The notes: generated by a model not told the origin, from the sequence alone. DNA of 64,000 nt from Nitrososphaeria archaeon (GCA_027078545.1 JALWXN010000004.1:828133-892132), one strand, 5' to 3'; shown: positions 33,601 to 42,242, counted from the stretch's first letter. A program made the numbers and translations.

Positions 33601-34212
33601 TTAGGGCGGGTTGACAGGCTCCTTCTTCTCCAGCCTCTTCTCAACCTCGTCCCAGTTGATCACCTTCCAGAAGTTCTCGACGTACTCAGCCCTCCTATTC
33701 TCGTACTGGAGGTAGTAGCTATGCTCCCAGAGGTCTGAGACGAGGATCGGGACGAGGCTGGCCGGGTGGTTCAGGTTATGCTTCTCCACCTGTAGGATGT
33801 AGAGGTTGTCCTCCGGGTCGACGTAGAGGATTGCCCAGCCAACGCCCTCGAGGGTGTTGCTAGCCGTGGTGAAGACCTTCTTGAAGTTCTCGAAGCTCCC
33901 GAACTGCTTGTCGATCAGGTCGCCTATCCTCCCGCCGGGCTTATTGTCATCGCTGGGTGGCGCCAGGTTTGGCCAGAACAGGGTATGGAGTATATGCCCG
34001 TTTAGATGGAAGCTTAGATCCCTCATCACAGCCCTGACATCGATCTCGAGCTCGCCCTTGGCATACTTATCCAGCTTCTCAAGGGCGGCGTTAGCCCCCT
34101 TGACGTATGCAGCGTGGTGCTTGTCGTGGTGCAGCTCCATGATCCTCTTACTGATGACCGGCTCCAAGGCGTCGTAGGAATATGGTAGTGGGGGTAGGTT
34201 GAACCTCTTCAT
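33601..34212 (-). CDS. sod: Fe/Mn superoxide dismutase
   Basis: The 203-residue enzyme turns superoxide into hydrogen peroxide and oxygen. Metal ligands are visible: the first His in M-E-L-H-H-D-K-H-H-A-A-Y, the second in L-S-F-H-L-N-G-H-I-L-H, and Asp and His in S-D-L-W-E-H-S-Y-Y-L-Q-Y. N-terminal P-P-L-P-Y-S-Y-D-A-L-E-P is also standard. Metal choice between iron and manganese cannot be read safely. A TATA box 22-31 bases upstream makes the ATG at 34212 the probable leaderless start. The length and motifs are those of crenarchaeal enzymes. Confidence 0.95.
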   Translation of the reverse strand: MKRFNLPPLPYSYDALEPVISKRIMELHHDKHHAAYVKGANAALEKLDKYAKGELEIDVRAVMRDLSFHLNGHILHTLFWPNLAPPSDDNKPGGRIGDLIDKQFGSFENFKKVFTTASNTLEGVGWAILYVDPEDNLYILQVEKHNLNHPASLVPILVSDLWEHSYYLQYENRRAEYVENFWKVINWDEVEKRLEKKEPVNPP

Positions 34213-34243
34213 GTTAATTGATTTAACTCCCCCCGGATATTTA
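34213..34243 (-). promoter_or_regulatory. superoxide dismutase promoter with small inverted repeat
   Basis: Minus-strand GTTAAATATC (about 34234-34243) is the TATA box. GTTAA and TTAAC arms with a five-base centre (34213-34227) lie between it and the ATG at 34212, over the expected start site. The arms are short and AT-rich, so an operator function is tentative. Confidence 0.4.
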
Positions 34244-34260
34244 ACGCCTAGATATATATA

Positions 34261-34629
34261 CTACCCGTTATCCCTATACCTGTCGAAACGCTCCCTATTC
34301 AGGCTCAGCTTCTTCCTGAACCACTCCTCGAGATCCATCTCCAATAGGTTGGCGGTTATAACGGTGTAGATGAATATGTCGATAAGCTCCTCCCTCAGCT
34401 GGTCCAGCCTCTCCCTCTCCTCCAGACCCAGGTGCATATACTCCCTCCTCATCTTCTTCACGATATTGGCGAACTCTCCCACCTCACCTGCGAGTGCGAC
34501 TACCAGGTACTCCAGCCTGTCTAGGAAGTCTTCGTAACCCTCGATCCTCCAGAACTCTGGGAAGTATTCTAGGTCGAACTCCTTCTGAATCTTCTGTAGC
34601 TCCCTAAGCTCCATCCCACTATCCACCAT
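34261..34629 (-). CDS. MazG-like nucleotide pyrophosphohydrolase
   Basis: The 122-residue, all-alpha protein has the MazG/dUTPase-like metal motif E-x-x-E and E-x-x-D: A-L-A-G-E-V-G-E-F-A-N (about residues 45-55) and L-R-E-E-L-I-D-I-F-I-Y (about 79-89). Small members hydrolyse nucleoside triphosphates or modified nucleotides to monophosphates. A TATA box (CTTTTAACC on the minus strand near 34654) places the transcript start at the ATG 34629; an ATG at 34614 is the alternative. Confidence 0.8.
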   Translation of the reverse strand: MVDSGMELRELQKIQKEFDLEYFPEFWRIEGYEDFLDRLEYLVVALAGEVGEFANIVKKMRREYMHLGLEERERLDQLREELIDIFIYTVITANLLEMDLEEWFRKKLSLNRERFDRYRDNG

Positions 34630-34694
34630 TTAAGGTGGTCTCCCTAGATGGTTAAAAGCCTGTCCCACCGCCTGATGATCAATGCATGACTATG

Positions 34695-34712
34695 TGTCGA
34701 GAATCCTCGACA
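34695..34712. repeat. palindromic repeat, copy 2
   Basis: TGTCGAG (34695-34701) and CTCGACA (34706-34712) are perfect arms around AATC, followed by GGCC as in copy 1 at 20874. A lone TGTCGAG half-site recurs at 34749-34755, on the other side of the TATA box (about 34733-34745) of the S9 peptidase gene. The position between two divergent promoters favours an operator role. Confidence 0.65.
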
Positions 34713-34775
34713 GGCCTATCCAGCCCACTAAACATATGTATTATTAAGTGTCGAGCCACCATAACACTGGGTGTA

Positions 34776-36506
34776 ATGAGTGGCGTAGCCGATCTCATGA
34801 AGAGGCTTGAGGAGCTTGTACGGCTTCCATTCTACGCGTTGATGGGTATAGCCGGTGATAAGCTGGTCTACATGACTACTGAGCAGGGCGTCGTACGGCT
34901 ATGGGTATCCAACAAGGATGGGAGTGATAAGAGGCCTGCATCTGGTGAGAGGGTGACCGCACTCTCAAGGCCGGAGCCAGACTCCAACATCATCGTATAT
35001 GCCAGGGACGTTACGAAGGGTCAGGAGCTGGGCCAGATCTACACCCTAGACTTGGATAGCCTCGCCGAGGAGAAGGCTCTAGAGATGACCCCAACAAGGG
35101 TCATAGGGCTCGTCAGGCGTGGGGAGAAGATAGTCTATTCAGGGGCTGCCGAGGACGGTGTGGGGATATTCATGGGCGAGATAGGTGGGAAGGCTGAGAA
35201 GCTATATACCCATCAGGGCCTCCTCTTCGTGACTGACTATACGGGGAGATACATAGTAGGCACGGGCATGTTCAGAGGCCCGAGGAGCTACGAGCTCTTC
35301 AGATACGACGTCGAGACGGGTGAGATAAAGGTATTCACGCCTAAGGAGGGTAGTGTAAACTTCTCTGGCAGGGCTAGGGATGGTAGGCTCTTCTTCAAGT
35401 CCGACTATAAGGGGAGCGACTGGATATACACCGTCAACGTGGAGGACTTCAGCATAGACTCTGTAGAGCCCTTCGAGAAGCCTGAGAAGGAGATTCTCGA
35501 TGTAGAGCCCCTCAACTGGACCTATGACGGCGAGGTAGCATACCTAGTCTCGACTAGGGACGGCTTCGAGGCCTATCTAGGGACGGAGAAGCTACCAATA
35601 GAGGGGGGAACAGTCACTGGACTGGAGAAGGTTAGGGGTGAGATATTCCTGACATACTCGAGCTTCAACACCCCATCAGGGATATATAAGCTGGTGGATG
35701 GGAGGCTCGAGAGGATACACGGCTCAGACCCCGACCCGGAGATAATTGGACGCCTTAGGAATGTCAGGTATGTATGGATAAAGAGCAAGGATGGTCTGGA
35801 GATACCCACCTACATCCTGGAGAGCGACGCCCCGAAGCCTGGGCCAACAGTCATCTATGTACATGGAGGTCCCTGGAGCCATGTCATGGATGCATGGAGC
35901 ATCCTGATCCTAGGACTAGTCGCAGCCGGGTTCCACGTAGTCGCTCCAAACTTCAGGGGGTCCACCGGCTATGGAACCAAGTTCATGAAGATGGATATAG
36001 GCGACCCAGGCGGGATGGATATGGAGGATGTGGAGGCAGCTACTAACTACGCGGTGGAGACAGGCCTAGCATCGAAGAAGGCGATCATGGGCTACAGCTA
36101 TGGAGGCTTCATGACCTTCCTATCAACAGTTAAGAAGCCCGACACCTGGGACGTCGGCGTAGCCGGAGCCGGGATAGTGGACTGGGAGGAGATGTTCGAG
36201 CTGGGAGACGCGTTCTTCAAACAGTTCGCCCTAACCCTCTTCGACAATAGGCGGGACCTATGGAGGGATAGGAGCGCGATACACTTCGTCGACAACCTTA
36301 GGGCTCCGCTATGCATCATCCATCCACAGAACGACACCAGGACACCTCTGAAGCCGGTGCTTAGATATATGGAGAAGCTCCTGGAGAAGGGGAAGAGCTT
36401 CGAGGCCCACATCATACCAGACATGGGTCACACGATAACCACTGTGGACGACATCTTCAAGCTACTACTACCCGCGGTGATATTCCTTAGGAACAAGCTG
36501 TACTAG
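34776..36506 (+). CDS. S9 family peptidase (acylaminoacyl-peptidase-like)
   Basis: From the ATG at 34776 the protein has 576 residues: an N-terminal beta-propeller (about 1-320) that gates access, then an alpha/beta-hydrolase domain. The catalytic triad is S441 (in G-Y-S-Y-G-G), D520 (H-P-Q-N-D-T-R-T-P) and H552 (D-M-G-H-T); the oxyanion region is V-H-G-G-P-W-S. Such enzymes release N-acylated amino acids or cleave short peptides in the cytosol; there is no signal peptide. The open frame extends to 34686, but that stretch contains the palindromic repeat and the TATA box, so I reject the longer start. Confidence 0.9.
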   Translation: MSGVADLMKRLEELVRLPFYALMGIAGDKLVYMTTEQGVVRLWVSNKDGSDKRPASGERVTALSRPEPDSNIIVYARDVTKGQELGQIYTLDLDSLAEEKALEMTPTRVIGLVRRGEKIVYSGAAEDGVGIFMGEIGGKAEKLYTHQGLLFVTDYTGRYIVGTGMFRGPRSYELFRYDVETGEIKVFTPKEGSVNFSGRARDGRLFFKSDYKGSDWIYTVNVEDFSIDSVEPFEKPEKEILDVEPLNWTYDGEVAYLVSTRDGFEAYLGTEKLPIEGGTVTGLEKVRGEIFLTYSSFNTPSGIYKLVDGRLERIHGSDPDPEIIGRLRNVRYVWIKSKDGLEIPTYILESDAPKPGPTVIYVHGGPWSHVMDAWSILILGLVAAGFHVVAPNFRGSTGYGTKFMKMDIGDPGGMDMEDVEAATNYAVETGLASKKAIMGYSYGGFMTFLSTVKKPDTWDVGVAGAGIVDWEEMFELGDAFFKQFALTLFDNRRDLWRDRSAIHFVDNLRAPLCIIHPQNDTRTPLKPVLRYMEKLLEKGKSFEAHIIPDMGHTITTVDDIFKLLLPAVIFLRNKLY

Positions 36507-36596
36507 GGGGCTCCAGCCCCTACATCCCCCACAACTTTTTAGTAGGGCTATGGTTGGAAAAAGGAGGGTTGGGAGTAGATAGGGACTACTAGGTCT

Positions 36597-38570
36597 CTAG
36601 TCCTCCCACTCATCATCGTCGTGGTCATCCTCCTCGTCATCCTCGCCGTGGTCACCACCCATGTATCCACCCTGTCCACCTCCTCTCCCATCATCGTCAG
36701 ACCTATTCTCGTCACCATGCTGATCATCGTCCATCCCGTCCCCAGAGCCGCCCATATCCTCATCTGACCAGTCGTCTCCATCGTCCTCCCCATAATCCTC
36801 GTCATGACCATCCTCCATATCTCTATCCATAATTATCTCGGCCTGCTCAATCATCTGTTCAGCCTCCATGTAGAGCATCCTAGCCTCACTAACCAACTGA
36901 AGTGCCTCGGTATAGTTGCCCATCCTAGCCGCCTCGATAGCATTTTCCAGTATAGAGAGTGCCTGGCTAAGGATATCCGTGGCATTAGTCAGGAGAGCTG
37001 CCGCCTCCGAGTTGTTCCGTGACACCGCTCTCTCCCACATCCTCTCGGCCTCATACCTCTTCTCTATGATCTCCTCCCTCAGATCAGCTATCTCGCTGAA
37101 TATCTCGCCAGCCACGTCACCATGTATATCCTCCATGATGTCCTCCGCCATGTCTACCTGCTCCTCAGCATACTCGTAAAGCCTCTTAGCCTCTAGATAC
37201 AACTCATATGCATCGACTATCGAGCCGTTATCAAGGGCTGTGAAAGCCATATCGAGCATCATAGATGCATTCTCCAGGATCGAGATGCTGCTGTTTAGGA
37301 GGGCTATTGATGCGTTGTCACCTAGATCCATGGCACGGCCCAGTAGATATTCAGCCCTAGTCATCACCTCTGATATATCTAGCCTGAGCTCGTCCATCTC
37401 ACGGACCAGCCAGTTTATATTGACGCTCTGGTTACCGCCTGGATGCCTAGGCTCCTCAGGCGTTATGTCTAGTGCGTCGGCGACATCGTCTAGAATGTTC
37501 TCTGCATAGTCGATCTTGACCTTCGCAGCCTCTAGATATGCCATGGCGTCTGGAAGCGTCCCGTTGAGTGCTAGGGCTTCTGCCATGTCTAGATCGCTTG
37601 ATGCATTGGCTAGATACGTCCTAGCCTCCTCTATCAGTTGGATTAGGTATGTCTTGTTCTGTGCATTGGCCTCCCCCTCGAGCTGGAGGCTAATGTTTAG
37701 TAGCCTCTCTACCTCAACCCTCTCCTCACTAATCTCTATTAGGATCTTCTCAGCCAATGTACTGTTCACAGCCTCCTCCACCACGCCTGGCAACGTCTGG
37801 TTACCTATCTGCTGAGCCACGTTCTCCAGGATAGCCAGTGTACCGTTCAACGTGGATATAGCTAGGTCTACAGCCAGTACTGCGGCTGGATCCGCACCCT
37901 CATCCGCCAAGTAATCCCTGATCTCGCCTAGGAGATCCATGGCTATCGAGATCCTCTCCATACCCTCCTCCAGGGTATCTACACCGTCTCCACTCGTGGA
38001 TAGCTCCCTAACCAGCTCTATAGCCGCCTCCACCAGGTCACTACTTATACCGCTAACTGAGATCTCATTCAGAGCCCTGGCCACGTCCTCCAGCTTAGCC
38101 AGTGCGGACTCAAGGTTCCCAGCCTCTACATCGGATGCGATGGAGCTGTATAGCTCCTCGATCGATGTGTAGTTATACTTCTCAGCCACCACCTGTAGGA
38201 CGCTGAGGACCTCCCTTACAATAGCCTCCTCCACATCCCTCTGATCCAATACATCCTCGGGGAGCGTCTCCTTCAGATCCTCGAAGTAGCCTGCGAGAAT
38301 ATCCCTGACACTCCTCAACTCGTCTAGGCTTAGCATGGTGAGATCCATAGATGTGATGTTCTCTATGTAGGCCAGTGCCTCCTGGGCGAGTGACTCGTCA
38401 GAAGTTATGTATGCTAGGCGTCTAACCATCTCTACATATACGTTTATCTCCCCGATTACCACGCTCTTCTCAAGGCTGTCCTCCTGGGCCGCCGAGGGGG
38501 TTGGAACCCCTGGGACTAGTCCGACAAGCATCACGAGTAGTAGCCCGATCCCAATCAACACCCTATTCAT
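36597..38570 (-). CDS. secreted coiled-coil protein with acidic His/Asp-rich tail
   Basis: From the ATG at 38570 the protein has 657 residues. A signal peptide (NRVLIGIGLLLVMLVGLVPG) is followed by about 550 residues of helical, heptad-like sequence with many N-x-S/T sites. The last 85 residues are almost only Asp, Glu, Gly, His and Ser and end in E-W-E-D. There is no membrane helix at the end, so the protein is probably released or held by other surface proteins; the tail may bind divalent cations. It lies 73 bases downstream of a membrane winged-helix gene, and a perfect 18-bp palindrome sits between. The frame is open to 38639, but that part has no signal peptide. No family is recognised. 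Confidence 0.65.
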   Translation of the reverse strand: MNRVLIGIGLLLVMLVGLVPGVPTPSAAQEDSLEKSVVIGEINVYVEMVRRLAYITSDESLAQEALAYIENITSMDLTMLSLDELRSVRDILAGYFEDLKETLPEDVLDQRDVEEAIVREVLSVLQVVAEKYNYTSIEELYSSIASDVEAGNLESALAKLEDVARALNEISVSGISSDLVEAAIELVRELSTSGDGVDTLEEGMERISIAMDLLGEIRDYLADEGADPAAVLAVDLAISTLNGTLAILENVAQQIGNQTLPGVVEEAVNSTLAEKILIEISEERVEVERLLNISLQLEGEANAQNKTYLIQLIEEARTYLANASSDLDMAEALALNGTLPDAMAYLEAAKVKIDYAENILDDVADALDITPEEPRHPGGNQSVNINWLVREMDELRLDISEVMTRAEYLLGRAMDLGDNASIALLNSSISILENASMMLDMAFTALDNGSIVDAYELYLEAKRLYEYAEEQVDMAEDIMEDIHGDVAGEIFSEIADLREEIIEKRYEAERMWERAVSRNNSEAAALLTNATDILSQALSILENAIEAARMGNYTEALQLVSEARMLYMEAEQMIEQAEIIMDRDMEDGHDEDYGEDDGDDWSDEDMGGSGDGMDDDQHGDENRSDDDGRGGGQGGYMGGDHGEDDEEDDHDDDEWED

Positions 38571-38592
38571 ACGGGTTTCACCGGGTAGGGAT

Positions 38593-38610
38593 AATACGTT
38601 CCAACGTATT
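38593..38610. promoter_or_regulatory. perfect 18-bp palindrome upstream of the coiled-coil gene
   Basis: AATACGTT (38593-38600) and AACGTATT (38603-38610) are exact inverted arms with a CC centre. On the minus strand its second arm runs into CGTATTATCC, the only TATA-like stretch that would start a transcript at the ATG 38570. The palindrome would thus cover the TATA box. The membrane winged-helix protein encoded just upstream is a candidate binder. Confidence 0.65.
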
Positions 38611-38643
38611 GAGGACATATGTGGAACACCGCGGAACATGGCT

Positions 38644-39501
38644 TCAGGGCTTCCTGAGTAGGCGGATCCTATTCCTCCTATACTCCTTGATCACCTCTAC
38701 GTAGCCGAGCACCTCGAGCCTACGTATATGCCTCCATAGGGTCGTCTTCGGTATACCTAGCCTCCTCATCAACTCGCTCTGATACATCTCTCCACCCGCC
38801 TCCTCCAGAGCCTCCAGGATCAGGAGGTCGGTCTCGTCTAGGAAGCCGGCCTCCTCCAGGTCTACCTCACCTGTTTTGGCGGATCTGTAGCGCCAGGCCA
38901 GGAATCCAACAGCGGCTATCGATGCCAGTACGGCAACAAGTACTAGGTTCCAGGGGAGTGGCTCACCAGCCGTTGGAGGTGACCCCGGCTCAGTAGCCAC
39001 GTCCGAGACGACGTATCTAATCTCGTATAGCCCCCTGAACTTCACGGTAAAGGTTCCGTCATCGTCGTAGAAGCTATCGAGTATGGTCTCGGGTAGGCTT
39101 AGCAGGACCACCCTGCTGGAAACCCTTAGTGTAGAGTCGTAGCCAGAGTAGTATCTGAATGCCACCCCCTCGCCCGAGGTGTCGACCTCGGGGATATACT
39201 CTATCATGAAGCTCTGGCCAGGCTGACCCGATATAATCACACTATTGTTTATCACCACCGGGGTTCTAAGCTCCCCCTCCACATATACCACTACAGATGC
39301 GGGCGTGGGATCCGCTGGGAGCTGGATCTCCTCAAGATCCCTCTCAAGAGTACCGTTGAGGAATATCTTGGGAACCCCATCCTCAGTAATCAGTATGGTG
39401 CCGGATATCGTGTATCCCCTGGTGGCCCCCATCATTAGGGAGAGGATGGTGATGGCGATCAGGAGGCCCATAACCATTGAGGCGATGCCGACCCTATTCA
39501 T
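38644..39501 (-). CDS. membrane-spanning winged-helix regulator with outer sensor domain (copy 1)
   Basis: From the ATG at 39501 the protein has 285 residues: signal anchor (about 7-28), beta-rich outer domain (about 30-175), membrane helix (PWNLVLVAVLASIAAVGFLAW), and a cytosolic winged helix at the end (L-D-E-T-D-L-L-I-L-E-A-L-E, L-M-R-R-L-G-I-P-K-T-T-L-W-R-H-I-R-R-L). The order outer sensor, membrane, DNA-binding domain fits a one-component signal transducer. The same architecture is found again at 42243-43076. A TATA box (GATTTAAG, minus strand, about 39529-39536) fits a leaderless start near 39501-39510. Confidence 0.75.
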   Translation of the reverse strand: MNRVGIASMVMGLLIAITILSLMMGATRGYTISGTILITEDGVPKIFLNGTLERDLEEIQLPADPTPASVVVYVEGELRTPVVINNSVIISGQPGQSFMIEYIPEVDTSGEGVAFRYYSGYDSTLRVSSRVVLLSLPETILDSFYDDDGTFTVKFRGLYEIRYVVSDVATEPGSPPTAGEPLPWNLVLVAVLASIAAVGFLAWRYRSAKTGEVDLEEAGFLDETDLLILEALEEAGGEMYQSELMRRLGIPKTTLWRHIRRLEVLGYVEVIKEYRRNRIRLLRKP

Positions 39502-39610
39502 AACCACCACTCATGAGCCATATCCCTATACTTAAATCCCGTCTCGATATAAAGTGGATGTTTCCAACAGGTAGCGATTAAAATTATCGTTAAGCATATC
39601 ATCTAATACT

Positions 39611-40054
39611 ATGACGAGGCCCATCACACTCGACGAGGTAGAGGTCGAGTTTAAAGGTGTAAAACATACCTATTCGAGCCAGGGCAGGCCCTACAAACTA
39701 GCGGTCAGTGGATGCTGTGGGACATACGTATCCGGCGTCGTCCCTTATTCTAACCAGGGTCTAGTCTCGAATAACTTTGAGGAGCAGGTGGAGTTCGTCC
39801 TAACTGTTATTACCGAGGTAGCCAAAAAGATCGGCGGCTCATGCATAAAGACTGACAAGGAGGCTAAGAAGTCGATCCTGAAGCTGACGGTATACGTTGT
39901 CGACCTCGATAAGGGTAAGTACGATGCTCTAAACCAGGTCTTCAACGACTTCTTCAAGAATGTGGGCTACTTCCCGGCTAGGACGACGATTGGTGTGGCC
40001 TCGATACCAATCCCTGGTGCACTTGTGGAGATCGATGCCGTACTTGACATCTAG
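39611..40054 (+). CDS. RidA/YjgF/UK114-family protein
   Basis: The 147-residue protein has the RidA fold features: P-Y-S-N-Q-G-L near residue 56, E-E-Q-V-E-F-V-L-T-V-I, and the end block F-P-A-R-T-T-I-G-V-A-S-I-P-I-P-G-A-L-V-E-I-D-A-V with the conserved Arg that binds carboxylates. RidA proteins hydrolyse reactive enamine/imine intermediates made by threonine dehydratase, which is encoded 1 kb downstream. The N-terminal 35 residues are longer than in E. coli RidA and contain C-C-G. TATA-like GATTAAAATTATC at about 39577-39589 makes a leaderless start. Confidence 0.85.
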   Translation: MTRPITLDEVEVEFKGVKHTYSSQGRPYKLAVSGCCGTYVSGVVPYSNQGLVSNNFEEQVEFVLTVITEVAKKIGGSCIKTDKEAKKSILKLTVYVVDLDKGKYDALNQVFNDFFKNVGYFPARTTIGVASIPIPGALVEIDAVLDI

Positions 40055-40075
40055 GGTAGGAGGGGTGTTAGAGGC

Positions 40076-40957
40076 CTGGCGGGTAGGCTGGACTATCTCC
40101 TCCTGGCTGTAGCGGTCGTATCAGTATCATTCGCGGCTATACTCTTCAGGCTATCCGAGGTAGCCGGCTTCCCAGCCGCGGCATGGAGACTAGGCATAGG
40201 TAGTCTAGTCACACTGGTTATACTACTATTCCTAGGCGGGCCGGAGAGGGGGATAAGGCCTAGGGATATATTGTTAATGGTTCTTGGAGGCTTGGCACTA
40301 GCCCTCCACTTCGGCTTCTGGTTCATAAGCCTCGAGCATATAAGGGTGGGGCCCAGCACATTGATCGTCGATGCCTACCCAGCCGTGCTAGCGATTATTG
40401 GACACATCTTCTTCGGGGAGAGGTATGGATATAGGGATGTGGTCGGCTCCCTACTAGCAATAGTGGGTCTTGGAGGGATGATAGTAACGACCTATGGATA
40501 CGAGCTGACAACCCCGGATGGGGACGTTGTCCTAGGCCTCGTGACGGTCCTCATATCCCTAGCCATGGTGACTACATACTTCATCATCGGGAAGTTTATG
40601 AGGCTTAGGATTGGGACCTGGACCTACACCTCAATAGTCTACCCCTCGGCATTCCTAGCCACCCTAGCAATTACACTGGCGACTGGAGAGTCGTTGATAC
40701 CCCCGAGCCCCGAGTCCTACATCTACCTTATACTCCTAGGCATAGTCCCGATGATAGGTGGGCACACAGTCATCAACTACCTACTCCCGAGGCTTAGGAG
40801 CCTGACCGTGACTATACCCGTGATAACCGAGCCTATAGGGGCCAGCCTACTCGCATATATCGTGCTTGGAGAGACACTTCCCTTGGAGGCCTCGGTATGG
40901 ATCGGGGTAACGGTTATTGGTGTAGGCCTAGTGATATCCTCGGAAGGAGCGGGCTAG
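40076..40957 (+). CDS. EamA/DMT-family transporter with non-canonical start
   Basis: The reading frame is open from the stop at 40052 and codes for hydrophobic helices from about 40091, so the first visible TTG (40271) would remove the first two helices of a ten-helix EamA protein. No ATG, GTG or TTG occurs in frame between 40055 and 40271. CTG at 40076 lies eight bases after GGAGGGGTG and is my best start, giving 293 residues. An out-of-frame GTG at 40065 with a frameshift is the alternative. Two EamA halves are visible (D-A-Y-P-A-V-L-A-I-I-G near the end of the first, and E-P-I-G-A-S-L-L-A-Y near the end of the second). The substrate is unknown. Confidence 0.75.
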   Translation: MAGRLDYLLLAVAVVSVSFAAILFRLSEVAGFPAAAWRLGIGSLVTLVILLFLGGPERGIRPRDILLMVLGGLALALHFGFWFISLEHIRVGPSTLIVDAYPAVLAIIGHIFFGERYGYRDVVGSLLAIVGLGGMIVTTYGYELTTPDGDVVLGLVTVLISLAMVTTYFIIGKFMRLRIGTWTYTSIVYPSAFLATLAITLATGESLIPPSPESYIYLILLGIVPMIGGHTVINYLLPRLRSLTVTIPVITEPIGASLLAYIVLGETLPLEASVWIGVTVIGVGLVISSEGAG

Positions 40958-41015
40958 CGGCTTAGGGGTCTTCTTTAAAGCAGTTCCTAGGCGATAATAT
41001 AATTAGGTGCTGAGG

Positions 41016-42239
41016 ATGGAGCTGAGCCACGTCCTTCCAGAGGTGGATAGGTACTTTGAGTATGCCCTCGACACTGTCTATAAATATATCCATAAGACCC
41101 CTATGGACTACAGCGCAACCCTCTCCAAGATGGTTGGTGGGGAGGTATACCTGAAGTGTGAGAACCTACAGAAGACCGGTAGCTTCAAGGTTAGGGGCGC
41201 GATAACAAAGATCTCCAGGCTGAGGGGTAAGACCGAAGGCGTAGTAGCCGTGAGTGCGGGTAACCATGCACAGGGAGTGGCATATGCAGCCTCTATATAC
41301 GGCTTGAAATCCATAATCGTCATGCCAAGAGACGCCTCGATATCTAAGGTGGAGGCCACTAAGAACTATGGCGGTGAGGTAGTGCTCGCTGAGGGGGGCT
41401 TCGGACACCTTTTCCAGCTGGGCTACGAGATCTCTAGGAGCAGGGGGTACGAGTTCGTCCATCCCTACGACGACCCCGAGATAATTGCTGGGCAGGGCAC
41501 ACTTGGATGGGAGATCCTTCAGCAGGTGAGCGATGCAGACACGATAGTAGTGCCCATAGGGGGTGGAGGCCTGATATCAGGCATCTCCTACATAGCGAAG
41601 AAGCTCAGGCCCAGTATAAGGATCATAGGGGTCGAGTCAGAGGCCGTGCCCAAGGCCAGTGAGGCGAGGAAGGCTGGTAGGATAGTCGATGTAGAGGTTA
41701 GGCCGACACTGGCGGATGGACTCTCGGCTAAGAGGCTGGGGGAGCTCACGTTCCAGTTCATCGAGAAGTATGTAGACGAGATCTACACCGTCTCTGAGGA
41801 GGCTATTGCGCAGGCGATATACTTTATCCTAGAGAGGAGCAAGATGCTTGTCGAGGGTGCGGGAGCCACCACCGTAGCCATGATCTTCGATGGACATGGA
41901 GACCTCTTTAGGAATGGGAAGACGGTATTCCTACTATCCGGCGGGAATATAGACCTAACATCGATCTACAGAATCCTGCTTAGGGGTCTGAGCGAGGCGA
42001 AGAAGATCGTCAGTCTCGAGGGGTATGCACTGGACGTGCCTGGGACACTTGCCAGGATAGCCGGGATAATAGCGGAGAAGGGCGGCAACATTGTAGACGT
42101 TTTCCACGACCGGATGGATATCTATACACCACCTGGATACACCAACCTAAAGATCATTGTGGAGGTGCCCAACCCAGAGACGATAGAGGAGATCAAGGAG
42201 ATGTTGCGCCACTCAGGGATATGGATAAGCAAGGGATGA
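41016..42239 (+). CDS. ilvA: threonine dehydratase (PLP-dependent) with ACT domain
   Basis: The enzyme deaminates threonine to 2-oxobutanoate using PLP. From the ATG at 41016 it has 407 residues. The Schiff-base lysine is in G-S-F-K-V-R-G-A (about residue 55), the phosphate loop is V-P-I-G-G-G-G-L-I-S-G (about 177-187), and S-A-G-N-H-A-Q-G is near 84-91. The last 85 residues are an ACT-like regulatory domain (G-T-L-A-R-I-A-G-I-I-A-E-K-G-G-N-I). Length and domain order match the TdcB/IlvA short forms with one ACT domain. A GTG at 41007 is the alternative start. RidA upstream fits the reaction chemistry. Confidence 0.9.
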   Translation: MELSHVLPEVDRYFEYALDTVYKYIHKTPMDYSATLSKMVGGEVYLKCENLQKTGSFKVRGAITKISRLRGKTEGVVAVSAGNHAQGVAYAASIYGLKSIIVMPRDASISKVEATKNYGGEVVLAEGGFGHLFQLGYEISRSRGYEFVHPYDDPEIIAGQGTLGWEILQQVSDADTIVVPIGGGGLISGISYIAKKLRPSIRIIGVESEAVPKASEARKAGRIVDVEVRPTLADGLSAKRLGELTFQFIEKYVDEIYTVSEEAIAQAIYFILERSKMLVEGAGATTVAMIFDGHGDLFRNGKTVFLLSGGNIDLTSIYRILLRGLSEAKKIVSLEGYALDVPGTLARIAGIIAEKGGNIVDVFHDRMDIYTPPGYTNLKIIVEVPNPETIEEIKEMLRHSGIWISKG

Positions 42240-42242
42240 CCA

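Noticed and set aside
34622..34637. CCACC/GGTGG inverted repeat at the MazG-like start codon
   Set aside because: Short arms and part of it is coding; it may simply reflect start-codon context.
34686..34775. Longer N-terminus for the S9 peptidase
   Set aside because: The 30 extra codons cover a palindromic repeat and the TATA box, and the translation has no similarity to the family.
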